From contig CAWIZY010000018.1 of assembly GCA_963840725.1 (NCBI GenBank), forward strand, positions 186,001 through 250,000: a DNA stretch of 64,000 nucleotides, read 5' to 3'. The stretch comes from CAVWDU01 sp963840725. GTDB taxonomy: Bacteria > Pseudomonadota > Gammaproteobacteria > Pseudomonadales > Halieaceae. The position numbers were made by a program, and so were the translations under genes. This document shows positions 9,037 to 18,331 of this stretch, piece after piece (the first letter of the stretch is position 1; every line of letters begins with the position of its first letter). Below the pieces are notes generated by a model. That model ran no database searches. It was not told where the DNA came from and was given only the letters and a program-made list of their open reading frames with translations.

Positions 9037-9822
9037 TCAGAGTATCGCCAATTGGCTGTTGCGCAAATCAGTCACCAGCATACAGCCGGGACTGTGAGTG
9101 ATGGCCAGCGGCGGACGCGCCTTCTCCAGCGCCACCTGGGGCGTCACACCACAGGCCCAGAATACCGGCAATTCATCCGCACCCACAGACACCGGGTCGC
9201 CAAAGTCGGGCTGTGACAGATCGCGGATTCCGATCAGCTCGGGATTGCCCAGATGCACAGGCGCTCCGTGTACAGACGGGAAACGGCTGCAAATCTGTAC
9301 TGCTCGAATGGCGTCTGCCGCCCGAAAGGGGCGCATGCTGACCACCATATTGCCGCTGAAGCGTCCCGCAGCTTTGCACGGTGTGGTAGTGCGATACATG
9401 GGTACATTGACCCCGGCGCTGATGTTCCGGACATCCAGGCCGTCGGCTATGAGCGCCTCTTCAAAAGAAAACGAGCAGCCCAGCGCGAAGCTTACCAGGT
9501 CTTCTCGCCACAGTGCCTCGATGTCGGTGTTCTCCGCGCACAGTTCACCGTCGCGAAACACGCGATAGGACGGCACGTCGGTGCGGATGTCCAGATCGCC
9601 CAGAGACGGTAATCGGTGCTCGCCGGGTCGGTCCGACATGGCTATCAGGGGGCAGGGCTTGGGATTCAGCTGGCAAAAGCGAAGGAAATCATTGGCCCAG
9701 TCTGCCGGCAGGATAACCAGATTGCATTGCACGAAGCCCGGCGCCAGCCCCGAGGTATTGCCCAGATATTCACCGCTGCGGATGCGTTGGCGCAGTTCGG
9801 CAGGTTGTTCTGTCTCAGGCAT
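9037..9822 (-). CDS. DUF1445/YcsI family protein, D-glutamate cyclase-like
   Basis: A 261-residue protein starting at ATG 9822, chosen because a strong GAGGAG lies just upstream; the open frame runs 52 codons further but has no leader. The family pattern is visible: RQRIRSGEYLGNTSGLAPG at the N-terminus, VQCNLVILPADWA, DIRTDVPSYRVFRDGE, FALGCSFSFEEAL, the NVPMYRTTTPC segment, ELPVFWACGVTPQ, and ITHSPGCMLVTDL at the end. Databases have long called it a putative hydro-lyase; related sequence forms one half of mammalian D-glutamate cyclase. It is the first gene of the operon, so it probably sets the substrate entry step. Direct activity of the isolated domain is not established. Confidence 0.85.
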   Translation of the reverse strand: MPETEQPAELRQRIRSGEYLGNTSGLAPGFVQCNLVILPADWANDFLRFCQLNPKPCPLIAMSDRPGEHRLPSLGDLDIRTDVPSYRVFRDGELCAENTDIEALWREDLVSFALGCSFSFEEALIADGLDVRNISAGVNVPMYRTTTPCKAAGRFSGNMVVSMRPFRAADAIRAVQICSRFPSVHGAPVHLGNPELIGIRDLSQPDFGDPVSVGADELPVFWACGVTPQVALEKARPPLAITHSPGCMLVTDLRNSQLAIL

Positions 9823-10062
9823 AGTGTCTCCTCGGTTGCCCACCGCAGTTGCGCTGAACCGGGTGCACAGATCAGCGTGTCTGTTGACCGCTGTAGGGAT
9901 TACACCCGAAACGGGCCGTATCGCGCAAGTTCCGCCAGGAACGCTCTCAAGACGCCCCTGCGCAGGCAAGCGGGCCAAAGCCTGTTATAGTCTGGGTTTC
10001 GGCCCGGACCTTTGATTGGGCCAGGCCAATATAACTCGGTATTTAGTAAAAAGGAGCCGATG
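9823..10062. promoter_or_regulatory. Divergent intergenic region, D-Glu operon and acyl-CoA synthetase
   Basis: This 240-base spacer must hold the promoters for both directions. A TATAGT-like -10 for the plus gene is visible just before TCTGGG at about 9986-9991, but no convincing -35 accompanies it. An imperfect palindrome (ATTGGGCC-A-GGCCAAT) lies near 10015-10030. An AAGGAG ribosome site sits at 10051-10056. I see no clear minus-strand promoter. Confidence 0.35.
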
Positions 10063-11631
10063 ATGCCCCACCCCAGTGTGACTGCTCAGACCTACCCCCA
10101 CAAGCCCGCCATCATAATGGGGGGCAGCGACGAAATGCTGACGTATCAGGACCTGGATGAGCATTCCAACCAGGGCGCCCAGCTGTTTCGCTCCCTGGGC
10201 TTGGTCAAGGGTGACCATATAGCGCTGCTGATGGAAAATACGCGGCAGTTTCTGGAGATCTGCTGGGCCGCGCAACGGGCCGGCCTGATCTACACACCGA
10301 TCAGTACCCACCTGCAGCGGGATGAGGTGCTGTATATCCTCAACAACTGCGGCGCCCGATTGTTGGTCAGCTCTCTGAAATTGGCTGAGCTTGCCCAGCA
10401 AATCCAGGGCGGGGCCGACGAGTTGGTCCATTATTTTATGGTCAACGGCATCAAGCCGGGATTTGAGTCCTGGGAAGAGGCCACAGACCTGCAGCCCACC
10501 TCACCGATAGCCGATCAGGCCAACGGCGTCGCGATGCTCTATTCCTCGGGGACTACCGGACAACCCAAGGGTGTGTTCCTTGCTCCAGCCAGTGATGACG
10601 TGCATGCACCGCACCCACTTGTGGGGTCTCTCGGCCAGGCGTTTGGGTTTGGCGAAGAGACGGTCTATTTGTCGCCAGCGCCGCTATATCACGCTGCTCC
10701 GTTGCATTACTGCATGATGGCGCTTTACCAGGGCGGAACTGTGGTGGTGATGGAACAGTTTGAGCCGCAAAATGCACTCGCCCTGATCGAGGAGCACCGG
10801 GTCACCCACAGCCAGTGGGTGCCAATCATGTTTATTCGTATGCTCAAGTTACCCGAGGCCGTGCGCGAACAGTATGACCTCAGTTCAATGCAATTCGCGA
10901 TACACGCGGCGGCACCCTGCCCGATCGAGGTGAAGGAGAAAATGATCGATTGGTGGGGGCCGGTGATTGTCGAATACTACGCCTCCAGTGAGGCTATTGG
11001 CGCAACTATCATCGATTCGCCCAAGTGGTTGACCCATAAGGGCTCGGTAGGGCCGGCAATCGCCGGGAAGGTCCATGTGGTTGATGATGCGGGTGAGGAG
11101 CTGCCGGCGGGCGAGATCGGCACTGTCTATTTCAGCGGCGAGCAGGCTAACTTTCACTACCATGGCGAGCCCGAAAAGACTGCTGAAGCTTTTAACGACA
11201 AGGGTTGGGCGACAACCGGGGACGTGGGGTATCTCGACGAGGACGGCTATCTGTATCTTACGGACCGCAAGCACTTCATGATCATCAGCGGTGGCGTCAA
11301 TATTTATCCCCAGGAGATCGAGAACATGCTTATCAGCCACGACAAGGTGGCGGATGTGGCGGTGTTCGGCGTGCCCAACGAGGAGTTTGGTGAAGAAGTG
11401 AAGGCAGTGGTCGAGCCGATGAATTGGGTGGATGCCACCGATGAAGTGGCGATCGAGATTATGGAGTGGCTGCGGGAGCGCCTCTCGCATATCAAAATGC
11501 CACGATCTGTGGACTTTACCCGCGAGCTACCCCGAATGGACAATGGCAAGTTGTACAAGGGAAAGCTGGCTGAGGAATACCGCGGTGCCAGTCGCAGCGA
11601 TGACGCGCCACCCCCATCAGGCTCTGAATGA
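10063..11631 (+). CDS. AMP-dependent acyl-CoA synthetase
   Basis: A 522-residue ANL-family enzyme that activates a carboxylic acid to its acyl-CoA through an acyl-AMP. The P-loop-like motif LYSSGTTGQPKGVF, the YYASSEAIGAT substrate-side segment, TGDVGYLDEDGYLYLTDR, and the hinge and C-terminal SGGVNIYPQEIEN with the late Lys in DNGKLYKGKL are all present. Two ATGs lie at 10060 and 10063; the second is six bases from AAGGAG and is preferred. Fatty or aromatic acids are likely substrates, but the sequence does not tell which. It is divergent from the D-glutamate operon and convergent with the RND pump, so it is probably transcribed alone. Confidence 0.9.
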   Translation: MPHPSVTAQTYPHKPAIIMGGSDEMLTYQDLDEHSNQGAQLFRSLGLVKGDHIALLMENTRQFLEICWAAQRAGLIYTPISTHLQRDEVLYILNNCGARLLVSSLKLAELAQQIQGGADELVHYFMVNGIKPGFESWEEATDLQPTSPIADQANGVAMLYSSGTTGQPKGVFLAPASDDVHAPHPLVGSLGQAFGFGEETVYLSPAPLYHAAPLHYCMMALYQGGTVVVMEQFEPQNALALIEEHRVTHSQWVPIMFIRMLKLPEAVREQYDLSSMQFAIHAAAPCPIEVKEKMIDWWGPVIVEYYASSEAIGATIIDSPKWLTHKGSVGPAIAGKVHVVDDAGEELPAGEIGTVYFSGEQANFHYHGEPEKTAEAFNDKGWATTGDVGYLDEDGYLYLTDRKHFMIISGGVNIYPQEIENMLISHDKVADVAVFGVPNEEFGEEVKAVVEPMNWVDATDEVAIEIMEWLRERLSHIKMPRSVDFTRELPRMDNGKLYKGKLAEEYRGASRSDDAPPPSGSE

Positions 11632-11639
11632 GGCGGGGT

Positions 11640-14600
11640 TTACCGTGGCTGGGCGAGGCCGGCCACGGGCTCTTCAAAGCTTGCCGCGGCCGTTTGGCCA
11701 TCCGGTGCGCGCTGACTTATCGGCAGGTAGAAAGCGGGTATCACGAACAGGGTAAATAGCGTGCCAACCAGCATGCCTGCGGTGATAACCAGGCCGATAC
11801 TGAACCGACTGTTGGCGCCTGCGCCTGAAGCCACCAACAGTGGCCAAACCCCAAGCACGGTGGCGAAGGTGGTCATCAGAATAGGGCGCAGACGCAGGGC
11901 GGCGGCGCGCTCGACCGCATCTCGTCGGCTGGCACCTGCAAGCACCTGTTGGTTGGCGAACTCAACGATAAGAATACCGTGTTTGCTGATCAGTCCAATC
12001 AGAGTTAACAGCCCTATCTGCGTATAGATGTTCAGGGTAGCGAAGCCCAGTGCAATCGGTACAATAGCGCCAAAAACGGATAACGGTACCGCCACCAGCA
12101 CCACCAGTGGATCGCGAAAGCTGTTGAACTGGGCGGCCAGAACCAGGTAGATCAGCGTTAGCGACAAGGTAAACAGCAACGGAAAGCTTGCAGCCTCCTG
12201 TATGAATCTGCGCGAGCTGCCTGTATACCCGGTGCGGAACTCAGCGGGCGCTATTTCCGTCAACTTCTCACTGAGAAAATCCAGTCCGGTCCCCAGACTA
12301 TTCGGCGGCATCATAATGCCCTGGAGGGTCGTTGCATTGAGTTGCTGGTACTGGGCGAGTTCATTGGGCTCCACCCTGGCTCCCAGATGTATCACAGTGG
12401 ACAGCGACACCATCTCGCCACTGGCAGTGCGCAGGTAGTATTTTTCCAATTCCTCGCGGGTCAGGCGGAAGCCTCTTTGCGCCTGAGGTATTATTTTGTA
12501 GCTCCGGCCCTCGACGGTAAATCGACCGACCTCTGCCTCACCCAGCATCACCGCCAGCGTCTCACCGATGGCTTCCATGGAGATGCCAAGACGCGCGGCT
12601 CTGCTGCGGTCCACGGCTACGGTAATCTCGGGGCGATTGAACTGCAGACTCTGGGACACGAAGGTGAAAAGGCCGGATGCTCGCGCGACCTGCAGTAGCT
12701 CTGCACCGACCCGGTAGACCTCCTCTGCAGGTGCAGTGGCGGCGACAACAAAACTCACCGGGAGTCCTGCGTCTGCGCCGGGCAGTGCCGGGGAACCGAA
12801 GGCAAACAGTTCCAGCCCGGTTATCGCACCCAACTGCTGCTGAAACTCAGCCTGGATCTCTTGCTGGGAACGTCCTCGCTCATCCCAGTGCCGCAGGTTC
12901 AGTCCGCCAAAATTAAAGTCCGGCGCCACCACTTGCCATGACCCGGCCACCTCGGGCATATCCCGCCATATGTCGACGACCTGGGCGAGAAAATAATCGA
13001 CATAGTCAAGATTGGCATACTGCGGAGGGTTGGCCACGAAGTAGAATCCGCCGGTGTCCTCTTCCGGTGCAAGTTCGCGTTGGGCCATAGATAGCAGGAT
13101 GGGCAAACTGCAGAAGATGATGAACGCAAAAAAAATCACCGCTCCGCGATTGTTCAGGCAGTGGCTCAAGACTGCTCGATAGCGATCGCTTAGTTGATCG
13201 AAACGGGCATCCATCCAGTCTGCAAAGCGTCCCTGATGGCTGTGATCCCTGAGTACCCGGGAGCACATCATCGGGCTCAGGGTCAGCGCCACCAGACCTG
13301 AGATCAGCACAGCCCCGGCGAGACTGAGCGCAAATTCGGTAAACAGGGCACCGGTGAGGCCCCCGATGAACCCGATTGGGGCATACACGGCAGCCAGCGT
13401 GAGGCTCATGGCCAACACCGGCAGCGCTACTTCGCGGGCACCGATCAAGGAGGCCTGCATGGGTGTCGCACCATTTTCGATGTGGCGGTGCACGTTCTCG
13501 ACCACCACGATCGCATCGTCCACCACCAGACCGATAGCAATGACCATAGCCAGCAGGGTAAGCAGGTTAAGAGAAAATCCCATAGCGTAAATCAAAAATA
13601 CGGTACCTATCAGCGACAGAGGAATAGCCAGCAACGGAATCAGTACGACGCGCAGAGAGCCGAGGAACAGGTAGATCACCAGCACCACGATCAGAACAGC
13701 TTCCAACAACGTGGTGCGAACCTCGTCCAGAGCGGCCTCAATCGAGATGCTGCCGTCCCAGTCCAGCGCCATGACCATATCGGCTGGCATTGCGTTCTCG
13801 ATGCGCGGCAGTGCCTCGGCGACCGCTCGCGAGACGTCCAGAGGATTGGCGTCGGGGGTGGTGGCGATGGAGACAAAAATCGCATCCCTGCCACTGGAAA
13901 AAGAGCTGAATTGACTGTTTTCTGCCGCCAGTTCGATGTCGGCGATGTCGCCCATCAGTACCCGCTCGTCCCCGGCTTGGCGAACTGTCAGCTGGGCGAA
14001 TTCTTCCGGCGTACTGATGTCGGTGCTGGCGTCCACCGTGGCGCGAATGAGATTGCCCTCGGTAGCGCCGGCCGTGGTAACGTAGTTGTCTCGACGGATT
14101 GTCGCGTTGACATCAGTGGCAGTCACACCCATCGCGGCCATGCGCAATGGGTCCAGCCGGATCCTCATTGCCAGGAACTTACCGCCCATCACCTCGGCTT
14201 TGCCGACTCCCTCCAGAGTGGCCAACTCCGGTTGCACCGTGCGTACCAGATAGTCGCTGATCTGTGACAGCGACATGGTCGCGCTTGAAAACGCCAGATA
14301 AATCAGTGCGTCTTCACCGGCCCCGGTAGTAATGACCGGGTCTTCTATTTCATTGGGCAGTTCGCTCCGCGCCTCGTTAACTTTGGCGATCACCTCGGTG
14401 AGCACGTCGCTGCTGTTTTCGCCCAGTCTTACATGCACAGCGATGTTTGAACTACCCGGGTTGCTGGTTGAGCTCATGTACTCGATGCCCCGTGCGCCGG
14501 CGATACTGACCTGCAACGGCGTGGTCACATAGCCTTGCACAGTGCGGGCGCTGGCGCCTCGATAATAGGTGGTAACATTGATGACACTGCGCTCCAGTGT

Positions 14601-14714
14601 GGGGAATTCCCGCACGGCTATGCGGTCGGCCGCAGCCAGTCCCAGCAGCAACAGCAGACCGCTGATGACCACCGCCAGTACCGGTCGGTGGATGAACAGG
14701 TCCGTGAATCTCAA
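11640..14714 (-). CDS. RND efflux permease (HAE1/AcrB family)
   Basis: A 1024-residue inner membrane proton-driven pump with the usual two-fold layout of 12 membrane helices and two large periplasmic loops. The first helix starts FIHRPVLAVVISGLLLLLG. The proton-relay Asp pair is in AIGLVVDDAIVVVEN and the matching Lys in IGLISKHGILIVEFANQQ. It shares a four-base ATGA overlap with the upstream adaptor gene, so the two form one operon. No outer membrane channel gene is next to it, so it probably uses a TolC-like protein coded elsewhere. Substrate is unknown; the QQVLAGASRRDAV and MSSTSNPGSSN segments resemble MexK/MdtB-type multidrug pumps more than metal pumps. Confidence 0.93.
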   Translation of the reverse strand: MRFTDLFIHRPVLAVVISGLLLLLGLAAADRIAVREFPTLERSVINVTTYYRGASARTVQGYVTTPLQVSIAGARGIEYMSSTSNPGSSNIAVHVRLGENSSDVLTEVIAKVNEARSELPNEIEDPVITTGAGEDALIYLAFSSATMSLSQISDYLVRTVQPELATLEGVGKAEVMGGKFLAMRIRLDPLRMAAMGVTATDVNATIRRDNYVTTAGATEGNLIRATVDASTDISTPEEFAQLTVRQAGDERVLMGDIADIELAAENSQFSSFSSGRDAIFVSIATTPDANPLDVSRAVAEALPRIENAMPADMVMALDWDGSISIEAALDEVRTTLLEAVLIVVLVIYLFLGSLRVVLIPLLAIPLSLIGTVFLIYAMGFSLNLLTLLAMVIAIGLVVDDAIVVVENVHRHIENGATPMQASLIGAREVALPVLAMSLTLAAVYAPIGFIGGLTGALFTEFALSLAGAVLISGLVALTLSPMMCSRVLRDHSHQGRFADWMDARFDQLSDRYRAVLSHCLNNRGAVIFFAFIIFCSLPILLSMAQRELAPEEDTGGFYFVANPPQYANLDYVDYFLAQVVDIWRDMPEVAGSWQVVAPDFNFGGLNLRHWDERGRSQQEIQAEFQQQLGAITGLELFAFGSPALPGADAGLPVSFVVAATAPAEEVYRVGAELLQVARASGLFTFVSQSLQFNRPEITVAVDRSRAARLGISMEAIGETLAVMLGEAEVGRFTVEGRSYKIIPQAQRGFRLTREELEKYYLRTASGEMVSLSTVIHLGARVEPNELAQYQQLNATTLQGIMMPPNSLGTGLDFLSEKLTEIAPAEFRTGYTGSSRRFIQEAASFPLLFTLSLTLIYLVLAAQFNSFRDPLVVLVAVPLSVFGAIVPIALGFATLNIYTQIGLLTLIGLISKHGILIVEFANQQVLAGASRRDAVERAAALRLRPILMTTFATVLGVWPLLVASGAGANSRFSIGLVITAGMLVGTLFTLFVIPAFYLPISQRAPDGQTAAASFEEPVAGLAQPR

Positions 14715-15784
14715 GGCTGCAGGTCCAGGCTGGGGCCGGCATTGACCGCGGCGTTGCGGTACAGTTTGTTCTGACCACTGGTGACAATGTGATCACCCTG
14801 TTCCAGTCCGTCCAGCACAGCTATGCGCCCGGCCCGGGACTGGCCAGTGCGAACAATCCGCGACTGAACTCTCTGGACACCATCTTCACTGTGTATCACC
14901 CATACCTCATTGCCGTGTAGCGAAAAGGTCACCGCTGTTTCGGGCACACTGATCAGTTCCCGACGAGTGCCCAGTTCGAGCGTGAGACTCGCGAACATGC
15001 CCGGTAGTAGCCCATCACCTTCGACGATGGTCGCTCTCAGAAGCAGGTTGCGCGTATCCGGATCCACCTCTGCATCCACTGCATGCAGAGTGGCGCTGAA
15101 GTCGCGATCCGGGTAAGCGTCCACCTGCACATTGACCGCCTGGCCGGGACGCAGCGCCGGGTAATGTCGGGCGGGAAGCGTAAAGTCGACCTCCAGATCG
15201 GAAAGGTCCTGAAGCGTAGTAACAGGCGTTCCCGGCGTGACATAGTCACCGCTTTTGACCTTGATGATACCTACGGTGCCATCGAAAGGTGCGTGAATCC
15301 GCTTGTTCTCGAGTTGTGCCTCTGTTTCTGCCAGCTGCGCGACGGCACTGTCCAGATCTGCCCGGGAGCGGTCATATTGGCTTTGGGGAATAGACTTCTG
15401 GGTGACCAGCTTCGCATCCCGCTCGTACAAGAGTCTCGCCAGCTTGAGGTTGGCGATCTGCCGCTCCCGGCTTGCCTGTTCAACTTTATCATTGAGCGTA
15501 AGTAGCAGGTCGCCGGCCTTCACCTGTTCACCCGAGCTCACGGCTATGGCTGTGATCTCACCGCTCTGTTCGGTGCTCAGGGAGACCCCGCGCCGGGCTT
15601 TTATCGTGCCGACGGACTCCAGCTTCGCCTGCCAGCTCTCAAGCAGCGCCCTCTCGCTGTTTACTGCGATGGGTGGCGGCGCATAATCTGCGCCGCCAGG
15701 AGTCGCCAGGCGATAGTAGAAATACCCGAAAATGCTGCCGAATATTGCCACTAGAATCAGGGTTGCAACAAGATAAGCACGCAA
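14711..15784 (-). CDS. RND efflux periplasmic adaptor (membrane fusion protein)
   Basis: A 357-residue adaptor with an N-terminal membrane anchor (residues 4-25, AYLVATLILVAIFGSIFGYF) rather than a lipobox. The lipoyl-like halves are visible in GEITAIAVSSGEQVKAGDLL and IHAPFDGTVGIIKVKSGDYV, separated by a coiled-coil hairpin rich in Glu, Lys and Gln. A beta-barrel region follows, ending in GLEQGDHIVTSGQNKLY. The start is a TTG with an AGGAG about 11 bases upstream, an uncommon start codon here. It overlaps the pump gene and would link it to an outer membrane channel. Confidence 0.92.
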   Translation of the reverse strand: MRAYLVATLILVAIFGSIFGYFYYRLATPGGADYAPPPIAVNSERALLESWQAKLESVGTIKARRGVSLSTEQSGEITAIAVSSGEQVKAGDLLLTLNDKVEQASRERQIANLKLARLLYERDAKLVTQKSIPQSQYDRSRADLDSAVAQLAETEAQLENKRIHAPFDGTVGIIKVKSGDYVTPGTPVTTLQDLSDLEVDFTLPARHYPALRPGQAVNVQVDAYPDRDFSATLHAVDAEVDPDTRNLLLRATIVEGDGLLPGMFASLTLELGTRRELISVPETAVTFSLHGNEVWVIHSEDGVQRVQSRIVRTGQSRAGRIAVLDGLEQGDHIVTSGQNKLYRNAAVNAGPSLDLQP

Positions 15785-15982
15785 AGCCGGTAAGTCTCCT
15801 GACGGCTTGTTGAGTGATGCAAGACCTCCGGATGCAGTCCGGGTACGCCGATCATCTCAAGTAAACAGATATTGACAGGTCGTGATGTGCTGCACGACTA
15901 TGCCTGTCGCGGTTGGGAATTATCTGCCGCTAGTTTATGCTCAGTCAGAGCCGTGAGCAATGCAACCGGAGGTCAGAAAAGA

Positions 15983-17635
15983 GTGCTCAAGTCACGCAAG
16001 CTGAAGAAGCTGGAAAAGGCAATGGATCAGGCGCAAAACTACGCACAATGGTGTGAGGCCGCGCTCCAGCACGACGAAATTTCCGGTGCCCAGCGCTGGC
16101 GGGAAGTTGACCAGACGCGCCAGTATGACTATAGCCAGATCAGGCTGCGCCTGGATCGCTTGCGGAGTTTACGCGCGCGCAATGACTACGCAGGCCTGCT
16201 TTACACGCTGAATGAAGGCATACACGGCAACATGGGCGGTATGGGAAATAGCAGCCTCTACCGACACGCGATGTTCGGCACCAAGCGGCTGATAGAGCAG
16301 TACATTGACGAAGTTGACGATTCACTGCGGTTTCTCGCCGAATTGGATAGCGATTTGATCGGCGTACAGGAACGGGTGGACTTTTTTTACCGGGCGAATA
16401 TTTGCTACGGCCGCTCAGCGCTGATGCTAAGCGGTGGAGGGGTTTTGGGCTTTTACCACCTGGGGGTCGTGAAAACGCTCATGGAAGAGGACTTGTTGCC
16501 TCGGGTCATCTCGGGTTCCAGTGCCGGTGCACTGGTTGCGGGGGTGCTGGGAACCCACAGCGACGAGGAGCTGGAGCATTTTTATGAGCCATCGAGCGTA
16601 CACTTTGAGGCGGAGCGCGAGGCGAGCGTGTTCAGCCGCATGTTTTTTGGCGCCAACCCGCAGATAGACGTGGGTGACCTGGAGCGTATTGTCGCCCGGC
16701 TGATCCCCGATATGACGTTTCAGGAGGCCTACGAGAAAACCGGGCGGCAGATCAGTATCACTGTTGCACCGGCGGAACCGCATCAGCGTTCACGCTTGCT
16801 GAATGCTATCACCTCGCCCAATGTGTATATCCGGTCTGCGACCATGGCATCGTGTGCGGTTCCCGGCGTATTTCCTCCGGTTATGTTGCTGGGTAAGAAT
16901 GCGCATGGAGAACCCCAGCCCTACCTGCCCACCCGACGTTGGGTGGATGGCTCTATCGCTGATGATCTGCCGGCCAAGCGTCTCTCGCGGCTCTATAGTG
17001 CCAACCACTATATCGTCAGTATGGTAAATCCGCTGGTCACTCCGTTTCTGCGCAGCCGTGAAAAGCGCAGCACAATGAGTGCTGCTCTGGGCAGTCTCGG
17101 TGTCGGCGTGAGCCGCGAAGTGCTCAACTTCTACCGGGGAGTGGTGCAGAAGCAGGGGGATAATTGGCCGCGGTTCAATATGTTGATGAACGGCGTGCAC
17201 ACCCTGATAGACCAGGAATACAGCGGCGATATCAATATTGTTCCCAGTTTCCGTTGGTACAACCCGGCCAAGCTTCTATCCCATCTCAGCGAGGACGAAC
17301 TGCTGGCCCTGATGGAGGGTGGTGAGCACTCCTGTTACCCGAATATAGAGGCCGTTCGCTTGTGCACCAAGATCAGTCGTACCATGGAAGAAATTCTCCA
17401 TCGCTTCGAGTACGGTGATCTCCGTCCGGATACCGCTGAGTACCATCGCCCGCGTTCGTCCCGGCGACGTCCGTCGGCCACTCGCAAGGATCTCGCTGCC
17501 TTGCGCAGTGAGGGCGCTGTCGGTCGCGACAAGAAAGGCAAGGCTCCGCTAAAGCGCAAGACCAAAACCAAAAGCAAGGCGAGTGGCAAGCGTGCGCCCC
17601 GGCGGGTGAAGGCAGGAAGAAAGGCTTCGGCATAA
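15983..17635 (+). CDS. Patatin-like phospholipase with DUF3336 domain
   Basis: A 550-residue lipase from GTG 15983, chosen because GGAGGT lies nine bases upstream; the upstream in-frame codons have no leader. The N-terminal 140 residues are the helical DUF3336 domain found before patatin domains in bacterial and yeast TGL-type lipases. The patatin core shows the oxyanion motif SGGGVLGFYHLG, the nucleophile elbow ISGSSAGALVAG and the dyad Asp in WVDGSIADDLP. The last 60 residues are strongly basic (runs of Lys and Arg such as KAPLKRKTKTKSK), a tail that could bind nucleic acid or acidic lipids. It probably hydrolyses phospholipid or neutral lipid acyl esters. The gene stands alone. Confidence 0.92.
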   Translation: MLKSRKLKKLEKAMDQAQNYAQWCEAALQHDEISGAQRWREVDQTRQYDYSQIRLRLDRLRSLRARNDYAGLLYTLNEGIHGNMGGMGNSSLYRHAMFGTKRLIEQYIDEVDDSLRFLAELDSDLIGVQERVDFFYRANICYGRSALMLSGGGVLGFYHLGVVKTLMEEDLLPRVISGSSAGALVAGVLGTHSDEELEHFYEPSSVHFEAEREASVFSRMFFGANPQIDVGDLERIVARLIPDMTFQEAYEKTGRQISITVAPAEPHQRSRLLNAITSPNVYIRSATMASCAVPGVFPPVMLLGKNAHGEPQPYLPTRRWVDGSIADDLPAKRLSRLYSANHYIVSMVNPLVTPFLRSREKRSTMSAALGSLGVGVSREVLNFYRGVVQKQGDNWPRFNMLMNGVHTLIDQEYSGDINIVPSFRWYNPAKLLSHLSEDELLALMEGGEHSCYPNIEAVRLCTKISRTMEEILHRFEYGDLRPDTAEYHRPRSSRRRPSATRKDLAALRSEGAVGRDKKGKAPLKRKTKTKSKASGKRAPRRVKAGRKASA

Positions 17636-17759
17636 GTTCGCGCGTGGCATGGTTATCGCGGGTCAGCGAGCCGCCTTCAGCCGTCTGGCCGCAACAGTGC
17701 CGTGGGTCGGCGCCGGGGAAGCGCGACGGCAGTAACTTGTCAGCTAACAATTTACAGGC

Positions 17760-17790
17760 AAAAAAAAGGCAGGACCCGGTGGGCCCTGCC
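17760..17790 (-). terminator. Rho-independent terminator of the cold-shock gene
   Basis: On the minus strand a GGCAGGGCCC stem pairs with GGGTCCTGCC across a 3-base loop with one G-T wobble, and is followed by seven or more T residues. It lies about 65 bases after the cold-shock stop codon. Confidence 0.88.
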
Positions 17791-17854
17791 TCTGATACCT
17801 GTCGAACCATGGGCTTTGCGCTAACCCCAAGGCTGGCGTAATGGCCCGAGCAGT

Positions 17855-18064
17855 TTACAGTGCGACGATGTTCTCAGCCTGAGGACCTTTCTGGCCCTGA
17901 GTTACTTCAAATTCGACCTGCTGACCTTCCGCAAGAGTTTTGAAACCCGAGCCAGTGATGGCGCTGAAGTGGGCAAAAACGTCCGGGCCGGATTCCTGCT
18001 CGATAAAACCGAATCCTTTGGCTTCGTTGAACCACTTCACGGTTCCCTTGACTTTGTTTGACAT
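17855..18064 (-). CDS. Cold-shock protein, CspA family
   Basis: A 69-residue single cold-shock domain that binds single-stranded RNA and DNA as a chaperone. Both RNP motifs are present: KGFGFIEQ (RNP1) and DVFAHFS (RNP2), following the classic GTVKWFNEAKGFG entry. The ATG at 18064 is used because everything upstream is the 5' leader. A TTGACA promoter lies at 18190-18217, giving a leader of about 115 bases, and a strong terminator follows, so the gene is a single-gene unit. The long leader is a common feature of cold-induced csp genes, though cold induction itself is not shown by sequence. Confidence 0.97.
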   Translation of the reverse strand: MSNKVKGTVKWFNEAKGFGFIEQESGPDVFAHFSAITGSGFKTLAEGQQVEFEVTQGQKGPQAENIVAL

Positions 18065-18189
18065 AGTTGTGTCCTGAAAAAATAATTGAAATACCCACAA
18101 AGGGCGTGGTAGCAGGAAAAGATCGACTGAGATTAAAAACTGCGAAGCGTAGCTGATAAACGAGAGACTTTCTTTCGAGCTCGCGGCGT

Positions 18190-18217
18190 AGTCTACGGCA
18201 TCAGTGTTGCATGTCAA
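18190..18217 (-). promoter_or_regulatory. Sigma70-type promoter of the cold-shock gene
   Basis: A perfect -35 TTGACA (18212-18217 on the complement) is followed by a 16-base spacer and a -10 TAGACT (18190-18195), four of six matches. It predicts transcription start near 18183 and a leader of about 115 bases before the ATG. Confidence 0.6.
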
Positions 18218-18331
18218 CTCAATTAGTGTGGCACTTTTCCACTATTGGTTGACCAACTGTTCGGGATGTGCTGCCCCGTGGCCACAACAAGGACAGCTGG
18301 CGTGGGCTGGGCTGACGAGCTGGCACGGGCG

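Noticed and set aside
10015..10030. Palindrome ATTGGGCC-A-GGCCAAT as operator
   Set aside because: Arms are unequal by one base and no regulator is tied to it, so it is only mentioned.
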